Notes: generated by a model from the letters alone, not told the origin. Numbered from the stretch's first letter, positions 22,959 to 35,309 are shown. The stretch is 64,000 bases of DNA from Zeus faber (GCA_960531495.1 OY482860.1:1942622-2006621); one strand, 5' to 3'. A program made the numbers and translations.

Positions 22959-25330
22959 GTGTGCATGTGTTGTAGTGTGGTGTGTTGTGTGATAATTAAA
23001 GCTTCTTCCTCTTCTCTTTTTCTTCTTCTACTCTGAACCCTCATCCAGGCAAGGAAAACCTCTCAGAAAACCCTTTGGGGAAAAAAAAGGGGAAGAAACC
23101 TTGAGAAGAGGGCAAAAGAGGGATCCCCCTTCCAAGATGACCAAGCTCCAACGGATGCTGAGTGGGCGACGATTACGATAATATAATATGACAAATCATA
23201 GGATATTGTACTTCTATACTACGCAATTTCAAAGCTAGATAATAGAGTCTATTTGCTGGTGCAGAGCGGGGTCCAGGCCTCCAGGGAAGTGGTCCTCATT
23301 AGGTCCGATCCAGCTTCGTCGGAGCAGTATCCTCTACAGCTGGGAAGGACCACGACTGGTCTCCCCCGGCTCCATGACCACAGCAACAGACTCCTTATGC
23401 TTGCAGCGGTCTAAACCCCTCTCTCAGAGCAAAGGGGGCGGGGGGGATATCCAATATACCAGGACTTCTTTGTATGGCTCTTGGAATGGCTAAAGGACCA
23501 ACATGTTGTGAGCATAAGGCTCAACATGGTGCATAGGGTACTTAGCAATATTGCAAAGATGAAAGAATGCAGTTCTGGTAATATTTTTATTATGCAGTTG
23601 AAAAGACAGAGTAGGATCAAATATAACTCCAATTTGTTTTGCTGAATTACTTTGGGTAATAGTACAGCTATCAAAGTTCGGAGTGGTATCCTTGAACAGA
23701 GGAGCCTGTGTCAAGGCGATCTAATAGGTTATGATCAACAGTATCAAAGACAGTGCTGAAGTCAAGGAATAGTACTACTGATGAAGTATCAGTGTCCATT
23801 GCTAAAAAATGTCATTAACCACTTTTGTGAGGGCTGTCTAAGTGGAGTGGAGCGCTCTGAATCCGGACTTCAAGAATTTTGGAGATGAAGGGGAGATTTG
23901 AGATTTAAAGATTCAAGGTCGAGGTTGGGTGTTTTAGGTAACGGTCTAATCATGGCTGTCTTAAAAGCCAAAGGTGCAGTGCCAGAGGAGAGAGATGAGT
24001 TAGTAGAGTTTAGAATAGAGGGTCCTAAAATTGGAAACAGCTCTTTAACAGCTCAGGGAGTCTGTCGAGTAAGCATGTTGTCTGTTTTGCTGCACTTACC
24101 AACTGTGATAGAGTTTCAAGAGATACAGCATCAAGGTGTGAGAGGTTATCTATACCATTTGCCTTAGTGCCTGTTCCTGTCTCACTATTAGAAGAATTGG
24201 ATTGGGGTTGAGGCCGAGTGCCTTAATCTCTTTTCTATTTAGGTGGATTTTCTGAGTGAAGAATAGGGTCTTGTTGGGTTAGCATAGCTATCGTTTCAAA
24301 TAAAGTTTTAGGTTTATTTTTATTAAGACAGATAACCTGGAAAAATAGTTCATTTTGGCTAATGAAAGAGAATGTTTGTAGTTCTTTAAACTATCGCCCC
24401 ATGCCTGGCGGAACACTCAGTTGCACGCCATTCATGCTGAGGTTTCCAACAGGATTTCTTAAGTGCTTGGGTGTCATCTGTAAACCAAGGTGTTGGTTTC
24501 TTCACACATGATTTTATTCTTAGTGGTGCCACTGTGTCTAAAGCATTATGGAGGGCTGCATTAAATTTGTTTGTGAGGTTATCAATGTGACCTTTGTAAA
24601 ATGGAAAGGAAGCAACAGCTATGGGCAATTGGTCAAAGAGCGCAATAGTACTTAAGGCACTAATGTTACAGCCGCTATGGCTCTGGTCATGCTTGGAACA
24701 CTGGGAGTGGATTAATGTTAAATAATTTATTAAATAGTTGTCAGACATGGCAGAGGTATAGGGAAGAGCCACCATGTTAGATGTATCAATGCCCTGGATT
24801 AGTTCAAGATTGATAGTGTTATCATTATTATGGGTCAGTTAATGTATTAGCTGTGTAAAGCCAAAAGTATCAATTATTGTCTGGAACCCCCGGCTAAGGG
24901 GTTCAGACGGGGAGTTCACATGAATATTAAAGTCTCCCATAATTAATACTGTATATTACCTGCGTGCATCACCATGTCAGAAACAAAGTCAGAGAATTAA
25001 TCTAAGAGTAGGGGCCAGGAGGACGGTCGATAGGTAAATATGCTAGGTAAATAGGCAGTGGTTTGATGATCGCATAACAAGAACCTCAAATGTTTTAAAG
25101 TCAATATTCAATTTAGGATTGAAGTTAAGATTCGATTTAGAGATAAGGGCAATGCCACCACTTTTCTTGGATCAATGCACAACATGGGAGATAACATAGT
25201 TAGGTGGATAATCTTCGTTTAATGGTAAGAGATCGTTTGGCTTGAACCAAGTCTCACATAGACCCATCATATAGAGATTTTTGTCTCTCTGTAGCTGCAG
25301 AAAATAACATCCTACCATATTGTGTAAAAT
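22959..25330 (-). pseudogene. CR1/L2/Rex1-type LINE, heavily degraded
   Basis: Read leftward: endonuclease remnants at 25330-24880 with CETWF-like and IMGDFNIH blocks. The linker region (24775-24386) has NAALHNALDTVAPLR and TPWFTDD. RT fragments at 24165-23720 contain ISNLPFISKILE, SGFRAL and a palm-like block VLLFLDFS..VFDTVDHNLLDRL. A post-palm C-terminal block (23714-23411) has IGVIFDPTLSFQ and FFHLCNIAK. The stretch holding the RT active-site motif is missing between about 23700 and 23720. The 3' untranslated part (23410-22959) includes the aaaccttgagaagagg-type block common in fish LINE copies. Its 3' end abuts the truncated ERV-A leader, so this insertion or an associated deletion may have removed ERV-A's 5' LTR. 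Clade assignment within the Jockey superfamily is uncertain. Confidence 0.75.
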
Positions 25331-25720
25331 TTGAAAACATTAATTTCTTGCAATTGAATTAAACACTTGTTTGATGTACCTTGCACTTTGGTGGTATGGG
25401 AATATAATAAAAACATCTCCAACACGGTAAAAACTGCTGTGTTCATTAAAAAGCGTAATCCGATGTGATTTGTACCATAGTTACAGGGCTGATTGCTGCT
25501 TCATAAGGTTGCGAATTACATAGTTTATTTTGAAAGATGATTCTATATGTGGGACTCTACTCACAATTACAAGTTTAAGGAGGGAGATGTAGTCTCTGGC
25601 AGTGGGGCGACAACATGGTATGGGTTTTATTGATAAACATAAACAAAAAGGCTCGCTGGCAAAAATGAGAACTTAAATTAATAATTAATAATATGTCTGG
25701 CTGGTTCTCCTTTGTTGCAG
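25331..25720. other. No gene seen
   Basis: AT-rich sequence between the LINE endonuclease remnant and a candidate exon; no recognisable repeat. Confidence 0.5.
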
Positions 25721-26040
25721 TCTAGTCTCCAAAGGTGTAAGACAAAGTCTGGGTCCATGTGCCTCGTGATCTGGTCCGCAAGGACACGTCTCATGCACCA
25801 GGCAGTCCCCACTGCAAGACAAACAACACATACGACAACTTTCCCAGCCGGGTCCGACCACTTGGTGCTAAAGAGACTGATCAGACAGAGCTGGTACAGC
25901 TGTGCCGCAATGGGAATAAGCCAGCACAGTCATCTGCAGACTGTGGCTTAACCACAGGCTATTCTGGGCACCTAAATGGATATTATTCTCCAGAGAACAC
26001 AGCTTCTTCATCATTTGGCCAGTCAATTGCATTTGCGTAA
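25721..26040 (+). other. Unrecognised open segment, possible exon or gene fragment
   Basis: A 93-codon open frame (25759-26040) ends with TAA and is preceded by a good-looking 3' splice acceptor (ctcctttgttgcag, ending at 25720). The translation is not low-complexity (blocks such as DNFPSRVRPLGAKETDQTEL and NGYYSPENTASSSFGQ), but I do not recognise it. It could be an exon of an unmapped gene, a fragment of a processed pseudogene or an element ORF. The base composition is visibly less AT-rich than its neighbours. No downstream polyadenylation signal is obvious, and AT-rich DNA follows. Confidence 0.3.
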
Positions 26041-27239
26041 ATAAGAAAATATTGTAATATTGTACCGATAAAAAAAATATATATATATATGATACAATAT
26101 AAGATAATATATAATTTGTATCTATATAATGTTTTTATATTTGTTTATAATAATAATAATAATAATAATAAATATAGCTGTAGGCAGAACAGCGTCCAGT
26201 TTAGTCGTTTTAGGTAGGTATTACAGTATTCAGGGTTCTGTGCAATGCCACACAAGTAACAAAAAGCAGCCATCTGCATGTGGCTGTAAACCAGGGTTTG
26301 TCATTGCTTTAACTCACTGTGATGCTTGTGTTCATACAGCCGTACTCTTGGAGGGTGATATGAGTCTCAGCATTGATTTTCCAGACTGTGATACAAGGTC
26401 TGTATGGTGCTGTAACGCAGCATCGGCTCACGTAATGATTTGATGACGCGAGTTTTCTGAGTTGTGGTGAGATTCAGAATTACTACCACAAGTTGATAAC
26501 ACTGTGTGTTATGACTTCGTAAAAATTAGAATGTGGCTGTCTCTGTGCGGAAGTTCCCAAGTACAAGGCGATACACATATACTGTATACTCACTTGTGAT
26601 CTAACAGTTTGAAATTTCACAGTATGGTATCTACAAAAATACTGTGGTATTTCACGGTTAATTAAAGTTTCGCTCTTTGTTTTCTGTATATTCAATTTGT
26701 TAATATTTTATATTAAAAATGAAAAGCACATGGTAAAGCCTCTGTGGCGCAGCACAGGAAAGCGCATGGGCTCTCGAATTCACAGAAGAGGCAAAATATC
26801 GACATACATATCAAAATCCGACTTATTTGCAAAGTTGAAGATTTAAATTTAATTCACCTCACCTCATGTTGGCTCTGCACGGTAACAGACGGGCAAATGT
26901 TGTAACAATCTATTTAATGAGTCATTCACCGAAGCGCTACATTGCGGCATGTTTGTTCATACTTGCTCCCATGCGCGCACAAGTAACGTAAAGCACCGTG
27001 TCGTAAAACATTGGCGCAAAGCAGTTCTGCACATAAACAAAGATGGCAGAGCGCGGTTCTTTGGGAAGTTACATTCTGACGAGTTTCTGTGGATTCATGT
27101 TTTTTCGTATTCAAGTTTTTCGCTGGGTTACGATTCCATGAAACCGCCAAACAGTTGACGTTTTTTACATGATTATTTCCAATTTTAAGGGTACTATTAT
27201 TCCATTTCGTTCCATTGCAACACAACAGCACATCTAACA
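26041..27239. other. No gene seen; AT-rich, (AAT)n tract
   Basis: Includes a TA run (26074-26090) and an (AAT)n run (26145-26172). A tRNA A-box-like block (tggcgcagcaca, near 26742) has no matching B box, so no tRNA or SINE is called. Confidence 0.5.
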
Positions 27240-27452
27240 TGGGGTTAGATCAGAATCTTCTTTGTCTTTCAGCTACTCCTGTTAGGGGTTGCCACAGCGG
27301 ATCATCTGCCTCCAATACCTTCTGTTCTGCACATCTTCCACCCTTACACCAACCGCCTGCATGTCCTCCCTCACCACATCCATAAACCTTCTCTTCGGCC
27401 TTCCTCTTTTCCTTTTGTCTGGCAGCTCCATCCTCAGCATCCTTCTACAAAT

Positions 27453-28879
27453 TTAACTCTCATCTCTCCTACACACGTGTCCAAACCATCTCAATCTTGC
27501 CTCTCTCACTTTTCCACCAAACTGTCCAACCTGAGCTGTCCCTCTAATGTACTCATTCTTAATCCTGTCCATCGTTGTCACTCCCAATGAAAATCTCAAC
27601 ATCCTCAACCCTGCCACCTCCAGTTCAGCTATCTGCCTTTTTGTCAGTGCCACACCCTCTAAACCGTACAACATAGCTGGTCTCATTAACGTCCTGTAGA
27701 CCTTCCCCTTCACTCTTACTGGAACCCTTCTGTCACAAATCACTCTGGACACTCTTCTCCACCCATTCCACCCTGCCTGTACTCTCTTCTTCACCTCTCT
27801 CCCGCACTCTCCACTGCTTTGGATGGTCGACCCCACGTACTTGAACTCATTTGCCTTCTCTACCTCCACTTCTTGCATTCACAGCTTTTCGCCGCCCTCC
27901 CTCGCATTCAGGCACATGTATTCTGTCTTGCTCCTGCTGACTTTCTTTCCTCTTCTCTCTAATGCATGCCTCCACTTCTCCAGGCTCTCCTCAACCTGCT
28001 CCAACTCTCGCTACAGATCACAATGTCATACGTGAACATCATAGTCCACGGAGACTCGTGCCTGATTTCATCTGTTAACCTGTCCATCACCACTGCAAAC
28101 ACGAAAGGGCTCAGAGCTGATCCTTAATGCAGTCCCACCTCCACTTTGAATGCCTGTGTCACGCCTACTGCACACCTTACTTCTGTCTGACTGCCCTCAT
28201 ACATATCCTGTACCACTCTTACGTACTTCTCTGCCACCCCCGACTTCCTCATGCAATACCATACTTTCTCTCTCGGCACCCTATCATATGCTTTCTCCAA
28301 ATCCACAAAGACGCAGTGCATCTCCCTCTGGCCTTCCCTGTACTTTTCCATCAGCATTCTTAAAGCAAACTTTGCATCTGTAGTACTCTTTCCTGGCATG
28401 AAACCATACTGCTGCTCGCTGATCCCCACCTCTCCTCTTAACCTAGCCTCCACTACCCTTTCCCATAGCTTCATGCTGTGGCTGATCAACTTTATTCCCC
28501 TGTATTTACTACAGCTCTGTACGTCTCCCTTATTCTTGAAGATGGGTAGCAGTACAGTTCTTCTCCACTCCTCTGACATTCTCTCCCTTTCCAGGATGGT
28601 GTTAAACAGTCTCGTTAGAAACGCCACTGCCATCTCACCTAAACATTTCCATGCTTCCCCAGGTATATCATCTGGGCCAACTGCCTTTCCACTCTTCATT
28701 TTCTTTAATGCTGTTATCACCTCATCCTTGCTAATTTGCTGGACTTCTTGATCCACTACCCGATCCACTCTTCTCTCCCTCTCATTTTCTTCATTCATCA
28801 ACTCCTCAAAGTACTCCTTCCACCTTCTCAACACACTCTCCTCACTAGTCAGCACATTCCCATCATTATCCTTCATCAA
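27453..28879 (-). pseudogene. RTE LINE reverse transcriptase, inactive
   Basis: Open frame 28879-28124 carries RT blocks in order: [19 protein letters not shown], a fingers block with [38 protein letters not shown], and palm block [19 protein letters not shown] with the first catalytic aspartate. After a frame break the active-site position reads FTYD (28025-28036) instead of the FADD expected for this clade, so the second catalytic aspartate is changed. The C-terminal part (27878-27453) has FKYVGSTIQSSG, RPAMLYGLEGVAL and the RLRWFGHVCRR end block typical of RTE-type proteins. Confidence 0.88.
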
Positions 28880-28914
28880 TCTAGCGTCCCACCTATTGCT
28901 ACCTTACCTCATCC

Positions 28915-29696
28915 CTAAATTGCATGCAACACTCCTCCTTTTTCAACTTCCACCATTTTATCTTTAACTCTCTTCCTCTTCTTGGCCTCCAGAGTCATCC
29001 TACAGATCACCATCCAATGCTGCCTAGCAAGACACTCCCCTACCACCACTTTGCAGTCACTAATCTCTTTCAGATTGCACCTCCTGCATAATATATAGTC
29101 CACCTGTGTGCACCTTCCTCCACTCTTGTATATCACCGTGTGTTCCTCCCTCTTCTTGGAATACGTATTCACAACAGCCAAATCCATCCTTTTGGCGAAA
29201 TCCACCACCATCTGTCCATCTCCACCACCCATCACCTTCTCGTCACCTATGTCTCTGATCCCTTTGCCAACATGCCCATTGAGATCTGCTCCAGCGACCA
29301 CTCTCTCCCTTGGGGGTGCTCTCCACCACTACATCCAACTCACTAAAGAATTCTTCTTTCTCTTCCATCTCACCCAAACTGGGGAGCATATGCACTGACC
29401 ACATTCATTATCACCCCATCAATTTCCAGCTTCATTCTCATCACTCTGTCCGACACTCTCGTCACCTCCAGAACACTATTGACATATTCTTCCTTCAAGA
29501 CTATCCCTACCCCATTTCTCCTGCCATCCACTCCATGGTAGAACAGTTTGTACCCGGCTCCGATACTCCTGGCCTTACTCCCCTTCCACCTGGTCTCTTG
29601 TACACATAGTACATCTACCTTCCTTCTCTCCATCATGTCAGCTAGCTCTCTCTCTTTGCCCTTCATAGTGCCAACGTTCAAGGTTCCTACTCTCAA
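28915..29696 (-). pseudogene. RTE LINE apurinic endonuclease domain
   Basis: Two open frames. The first (29696-29370) starts MRVGTLNVGT and includes VLCVQETRWKGSKA and YHGVDGRRNGVGIVLKE, the APE-type N-terminal blocks with the catalytic asparagine and glutamate (QETR). The second (29301-28915) has ADLNGHVGKG, MVVDFAKRMDLAVVNTY and QVDYILCRR. A frame break lies between 29301 and 29370. In intact relatives this domain nicks the target DNA to prime reverse transcription. Confidence 0.88.
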
Positions 29697-29974
29697 CTCT
29701 AGTCTCCTACCCTTCTTCCTCTCCTGCTGTCTTTTGACACGCCTTCCCCCTCTTCTTCTTCTTTGGTCGACAGTAGCACAATTTCCACTGGCACCCTGTT
29801 GGCTAACCGCACCAGTGGTCGTTGTTAACCCGGTCCTCGACCGATCTGGTAGGGATCACATTCTTGCACCGGATGCCCTTCCTGGCGCAACCCTCCCTAC
29901 TCATCCGTGCTTGGGACCAGCACTGATGATACACTGCCTTGTGCACCCTCAGTAGCAAGATTTGGGGTTAGATC

Positions 29975-30443
29975 TGAATACAATGTCTTCATTTACAAAA
30001 TGACCATAGAGATAAAATATCAATCAAACAGATCCACAGACATCAACCAGGTACATAAAAACACACACACATACACACGCCTAGTTTATAATCTGTAACC
30101 ACTACAGAGCGATGGATTCGACATTATGCACTGGGCACGACGTGAATCGACGTCCAGAACCATAACCTGCACATTTATAACAAATTGGATGATGATGTCA
30201 TGAAGCATCCTACTCTAAAATAAATCTTGTTCCATTACCCGATCTAAGGTTTTTGAACATTGGCGTGTCGGTGAAACACGAAAGTTGGGCTACTTTCGGT
30301 CAAATTTCATAGTTTTTGCACGATTTTCTGCACGGTTTGTGGCTAGATTTGGATTAAACTTGAACCATGAGATGTCTGCGACGTCCCGGTTCTAACAACA
30401 CTCTAGCAGTCATTCTGTTATGGATACTTTTAGCCCAAAAAAG
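29975..30443. other. No gene seen
   Basis: Short unique stretch between the RTE element and the 3' end of the L2-like LINE. Confidence 0.5.
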
Positions 30444-31472
30444 TCAGAGGATAATAATAAAATGCGAACAATAACAATGATCATTAATCTTCCCTGCCCA
30501 CTTCCTGGCTCTAGTAGTGAAGAGATCTTGGAGTGAGGGCAAGTTTAGTCCAATATTCCTTTCTGCAGAGCTGATGATGCACTGCAGCCAGTGTTTGTCC
30601 TGTTTAGTGGCAATGCCGAGCCACACGGTTATGGAGGTGGAGAGGACCGGCTCATTCATAGCTAAGTTAAACTGCACCAACAGTTCTCGAGGCAGGTTGA
30701 ACTTCCTCAACTGCCGCAAGATGTACATTCTCTGCTGGGCCTTTTTTGTGATGGAGATGATGTTGGTCTCGGAGATTGTAGTTTCTAGGAACATGAAAGT
30801 TTCTATGCCTGCCACAGTGCTGCCTTGAATGGTGATGGAAGACAGAGGAGGGGGGTGCCTTCTGATGTCCACTGTCATCTCCACTGTCTTGAGCGTGTTC
30901 AGTTCAAGATTGTTGTGGCTGGACAAGAGGGCCAGCCGTTCAACCTCCCCTCTGTATGTGGACTCATCCCCATCTCGTTTGAGAACAATTGGTAGTTGTG
31001 TCATCCGCAAACTCTAACAGAGGGGTCCCTGGACGTAAATCGTTGGTATACAGGGAGGAGAGCAGTGGGGAGAACATGCAGCCCTGCGGCATGCCTATGC
31101 TGGTTGATCTGGTGGAGTACGTGAGTTTCTTCAGCTTCACTTGCTGCTTGCTGTCAGTGAGGAAGCTGGTAGTCCTCTTACAGGTGGAAGCAGACAGTGG
31201 GCTGGGAGAGCTTGGAGTGAAGTAGTTCTGGGATTATCATGTTGAACACCAGGCTGAAGTTAAAAACAGGATCCGTGCAGTCCCGGGCGGTCAAGATGGT
31301 GGAGAATGTGACGTAATCCCATGTTGACTGAATCGTTCACTGACCTGTTGGCCCGGTAGGCAAACAGAAGGTTGTCCAGTAAGGGGTCTGTGATGGCTTT
31401 CAGGTGTGCCAGCACGAGTCTTTCAAAGGACGGGTCGATGGGTGGCATTATGAGTGCTAAGCCCTCTGCCAA
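30444..31472 (-). pseudogene. L2-like LINE, RT C-terminal half
   Basis: Read leftward from 31472: FERLVLAHLK, LLFAYRANRSVND and LRHILHHLDRPG blocks, then the palm motif FADD (31000-31011). Next comes the long post-palm region (31010-30444) with NNLELNTLKTVEM, AQQRMYILRQLRKFNLP and SSAERNIG, then the family's end block with ARKWAGKI. The stretch 31012-31259 contains the centre of RT in broken frames. This is the 3' half of a LINE whose endonuclease part lies at 48619-49126 on the other side of ERV-B. The family resembles fish L2/Maui-type elements; exact clade not tested. Confidence 0.82.
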
Positions 31473-31857
31473 TATCCAGGGCCAATATATTTTATTCTCC
31501 CTCTTTGCAAGACTCTAAAAAGAAACTGAATAAAAATACCAATAAAAACATAACCTTTAATTTATAAACTGAACTTTACAACAGCTGTTCATTTATATTC
31601 AAATCACCAAACCAAACTATTTAGTCTCTGCATCAAAAAGTAATCGGTAGACTTTGAATTTCACATCTGACTTGTGCTGCGGATCAATGTTGTCCAACAT
31701 ATTAGAAATAAAACAACAAAACGCTGATCTATCGCTTCCAAAGTATTTCCAGAGAATGCCCCTTGCGCCCCTTTCCAAGTTACAAAAATCTTGGAGGTGC
31801 GACCTCATGCAGGTCCCCATGGGCCATAGCACCACACCCTGGTGACATAATTTGCGT
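31473..31857 (-). other. Unrecognised coding-like segment next to the ERV-B junction
   Basis: A 72-codon minus open frame (31835-31617) ends in TAG and is followed by an AT-rich, 3'-UTR-like stretch. Blocks such as LQDFCNLERGARGILWKYFG and DVKFKVYRLLFDAETK look like real protein, but I cannot name the family. Before ERV-B inserted, it was continuous across the acgc/gcgt target site with sequence now at 48619-48700. It does not look like the LINE endonuclease-RT spacer, so a further element or a gene fragment may lie within the LINE. Confidence 0.4.
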
Positions 31858-32198
31858 TGTAGTTTCTTTGTTGTCGATGATGTGCAGATGAAGAAGGAAT
31901 CTCCACTGAAGCTGACTTGAATATAATAATAAGTTTATTACAAGGAAAAACAGCATCAAATCAGATTTGCCATGGATGTCTGGGAGAGAAGGGAGCAAAC
32001 GCGTTCTCTCCTGAATGGACCTAGGGAGTGTCCTTTATTCTTGTACAGAGATAATGTAACACATCTGATTCCAATCTATGGGTCATAGTTAAGCGCCTAA
32101 ACACATTCCACATCCCTTATCATCGTGGCCCCTGGCAATGGGCTCTCTCTCTTGGGACCCCGGGGCCCTTCTTCACCCCAAACATTCCAGACACCTCA
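31858..32198 (-). mobile_element. ERV-B 3' LTR
   Basis: 341 bp. In viral sense it begins TGAGGTGTCTG and ends AACTACA. A polypurine tract (gaaggggggaaata) directly precedes it in viral sense (about 32199-32212), confirming that this is the 3' LTR. It contains a plus-strand tttatt block (31931) that reads AATAAA in viral sense. Nearly the same as the 5' LTR, with small length differences and several substitutions. Confidence 0.93.
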
Positions 32199-33325
32199 TA
32201 TTTCCCCCCTTCGAGACTACACAAAGTCTCGACAGAGAGAAGAGTAATGAACTTATGATGTTAATTGGCTTAATAGAAATCACATACTAACAAACAAAAT
32301 GATTATAATATATCCTTTTGACCATGCTTAGTCGTAGCAATACAATAAATTTGTGGAGATTGAGAGCAAAAAAATCCATCTGGCAGCTTCCTTTCTTAGT
32401 ACATCCATCAAACAATCTAGACAAGAAAATTTTCTCATGGTCCCTCTGCCCCAGGCGACCACCTATTGTACTCCAAATAAATTAACAGAAAAAGAAGAAG
32501 GGGTTAGAAAACTGTATAGGATGTTACATATAAATGCATACATTTAGAACCTCAGAAATAAATCAAAAAATGTGTCCAAAGTCGAAGTCAAAGTCGACCC
32601 ATCGGACCTTCCAGTGGACCTTTCCCTGGCTATCACCAATGTCCCTCAAGACCACAAAAAAAAGCCTAACCCTAACACCTGAGGTCCCAATGTATTCACT
32701 TCACCCTGTCACCAGAAACCTTAAAGAAACAATACTAAATCAAAGTAATGTCTTGCTAAAAATATCTAGTGTAGAGTACTTAATATTGATAAATAATACA
32801 GGTTATATTGTAATAAACAAACTCCAATATTATAAAAACATGCAGGACACAAATGTATGTAATGAACTGTTGCTTTTTAACACCATCAACTTTTAATGAT
32901 ATTTCACTCGACACCCCTGATCATGATGTCCTCATTCAGTCCATTTTCATCCTCCATTTTTGAATATCCATGTGTGAGTGTTCAAGTCCATTAGGCTGTT
33001 AGGATCTCTGGACACAGCCACCCTCTGACTGGTCCTGGAAGAAAAAATCACCAGCCAGTATCTTGTACAAACATCAAATACAGTATAATAATTTCACTTT
33101 TGCATTATACTTTAACATTATTCCAAAATATGATTAACATTTTCCATTTCCCCGCTTTGGAATCAGATATTCAGAATGGATATTTCTCGACTAGTGTGAG
33201 CTCCTCCTTCATCACTATTTCCTCCTCATCTTCACTGACATCATTACCACCCAATAGTGGCATCTGAACATTTTCTCCCGGCATTACAACTCCTACCCAT
33301 CTCAATATCATGGCCTTAGCAAAGG
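32199..33325 (-). other. ERV-B 3' untranslated region
   Basis: Non-coding AT-rich sequence between env and the 3' LTR, matching ERV-A 13666-14594. Contains a short telomere-like patch gcctaaccctaac (32666-32678) not present at the aligned place in ERV-A. Confidence 0.7.
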
Positions 33326-33687
33326 TCAACAACACCGTACAAAAACACACCGTGATAGAAGAGCAGCCCCCAGAATCTGAACTACTATAGCTCCTAGTGG
33401 TCCTAATTTATCTTGCAACCAAGCATTAGCTGACCACCCAGCTCCTTCTGATGGCCCAAAAGCATCCATTATAAGTTTCAACGCATCTATGACATTAATC
33501 ATGTTATCGGTGACATCAGGGATCAACGTATAACAGGTATCTCCGGTTGGATTTAAGCCACGCAGAGGCCACCTTGTTTGGCCAAAATATAATCAAGAGC
33601 CATGTTGTGTTTCAGCAACGTCAATCGATGACTCCTCTGGGTGTTTGACAAATATTCAAAACATCTTATGGTCTCATTTGCAATACC
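33326..33687 (-). pseudogene. ERV-B env, transmembrane-subunit C-terminal part
   Basis: Two minus open frames (33744-33553 and 33526-33326). They carry a gamma-like transmembrane-subunit ectodomain block: a conserved region with ALDYILAKQGG, then paired cysteines (CVALNPTGDTC), and a later hydrophobic stretch (LGPLGAIVVQILGAALL) that would be the membrane anchor. A stop and frame change separate them. In viral sense this follows the env part at 37609-37912, from which it is now separated by two hAT insertions. No intact envelope reading frame exists. Confidence 0.75.
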
Positions 33688-34136
33688 TTGTAGGGCAGTG
33701 GTCCCCAACCTTTTTATCACCGCGTACCGGTCAATGCTTGACAATTGTACTGCGGACCGGGGGGGGGGTTCGTAGATTGTTTATATTGCGAATATAATAA
33801 ACGTGATAATAAATAATAAAGAAATATATATTATAATAAAATAAATAATAAAATAATAAACGTTATAAAAATACGAAGAACCAGCAATTCCACATTTCAC
33901 ATTTTTATTATTAAACACTCCATGAATGATATTTTTCAACAGCTGAAATAAAGTTGTCAGTTTGAACCGTCTCCTCTCCCCTCTCCCTCATTCCCCTCTG
34001 TTGGCGACCACAGCCCTAACGCTCTCGGACTCTGGTCGCTATGGTAACGTTTAAACATGCCTTCAAAATAAGATACAGATACGCCACAAAAATGAATATA
34101 AAGTGCATGAAAATTTTAACTCACCACAACGCTTAA

Positions 34137-35297
34137 TCAATGAGAGCCCTGAGCTTGTTTCTCTGCAACGAGATGGTCCCATCTTGGGGTAATGGGAGAG
34201 ACTGACACCCGAAGTGTGTTGCTTATGTCCAGTCTACTCCGTTGTTTTGTTTTGGTTGCTGTCACGGCAGAAAACCCTGCTTCACACAGATAGGATGTCG
34301 GAAATGGCAACAGGGTTTTAAGTGCTGTGGTGGCGATCTCCGGGTATTGTGCCATGACTTTAATCCAGAACATCGGCAGAGTTGTTGTCTCGAAAATACT
34401 TTTAAAGCCGCCGTTGTTTGCGATCTCCAGCAGTTGATCTTCTTCTTGCACAGACATGCTGGATTCACCTGGTTTGTTGATAAATGGGTCGCGGATCCAT
34501 CCCTTGGCAGTTCGTGGGTCCTTTTTGGTTGGGAAGTAGCGCTCTAACTCTTTTAAAAGAAGACAGGTGATCGTGCACCAGCTGTGAGAATGAAGGCTCA
34601 GGCTCAGTTTGGCTTTAAATGCAGCAACTTTATCTGCCAACTTGAAGACCGTTGTCATTATCCCCTGAAGTGACAGATTTAATTCATTGAGCAGGCTGAA
34701 TATGTCGCACAAGTATGCCAGTTTTGCGACCCATTCCTCGTCACTGAAATGTGCTGCCAACGGTGACTTCTTTTCTGAGAGAAATCTTTGCAGCGGCTCT
34801 CGTAATTCAAACACTCTGGCCAGCGATTTCCCTCTGGATAACCATCTTATTTCTATGTATAAGAGAAGCCGTGTGTGCTCCGCGTCCATCTCCTCACAAA
34901 ACTGCTCAAAAAGGCGTGAGTTAAGGGCGTGGGCTTTAATGTGGTTAATAACTTTAACGACATCATTCAAAACGCTGTTCAATTCCGGTGGCATTTTTCG
35001 GCTTGCAAGCATTTCCCTGTGAATGATACAATGCGTAGATTCACACTCAGGTGCAACCTCCTTAATCCGAGCAGTTAAACCAGACAGCCGTCCGGTCATG
35101 GCAGCAGCTCCGTCTGTGCATATGCCGACACAAAAGGACCATTTAAGTTTTCCTAATATATAACCATCCAGCGACTTGAACAGTTCTGCGGCTGTGGTGT
35201 TGGTTGGCAACGATAGTGCACACAACATGCACATCATGTACATCCTCCTGATAAAGATATCGCACATAAACAAGTAGTATTGCCTTATTATCAACAT
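34137..35297 (-). pseudogene. hAT transposase, catalytic and C-terminal part
   Basis: A 386-codon open frame with blocks typical of Buster-type hAT proteins related to vertebrate ZBED5: FCVGICTDGAAAMTGRLSG (catalytic core), ESTHCIIHREML, IRWLSRGKSLARVFELRE, LNELNLSLQG and the C-terminal dimerisation block FPTSYLCEAGFSAVTATK. The first codons are derived from degraded sequence, and the piece between this frame and the N-terminal frame (35310-35873) is shortened by roughly 80 residues at the catalytic-domain start. A second internal shortening lies around the SLSLHSHSWC stretch. It cannot encode a full transposase. Confidence 0.88.
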
Positions 35298-35309
35298 CTG
35301 TAGATTCGT

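Larger units (their letters stand above)
27252..29962 (-). mobile_element. RTE-clade LINE, internally deleted
   Basis: Flanked by a 12-bp direct repeat tggggttagatc (27240-27251 and 29963-29974), with one further mismatch then gaat on both sides, which is a plausible target duplication. Read leftward it has an APE endonuclease, an RT and a C-terminal region; about a hundred or more residues between endonuclease and RT are missing at about 28880-28915. The 3' end (27252-27290) is non-coding and ends near agaaagacaaagaaga in element sense. Confidence 0.88.

Noticed and set aside
26735..26790. tRNA-like A box (tggcgcagcaca) as a SINE head
   Set aside because: No B box or SINE body follows.
28127..29955. 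Plus-strand open frames, 28127-29955
   Set aside because: Antisense shadows of the RTE LINE on the minus strand.
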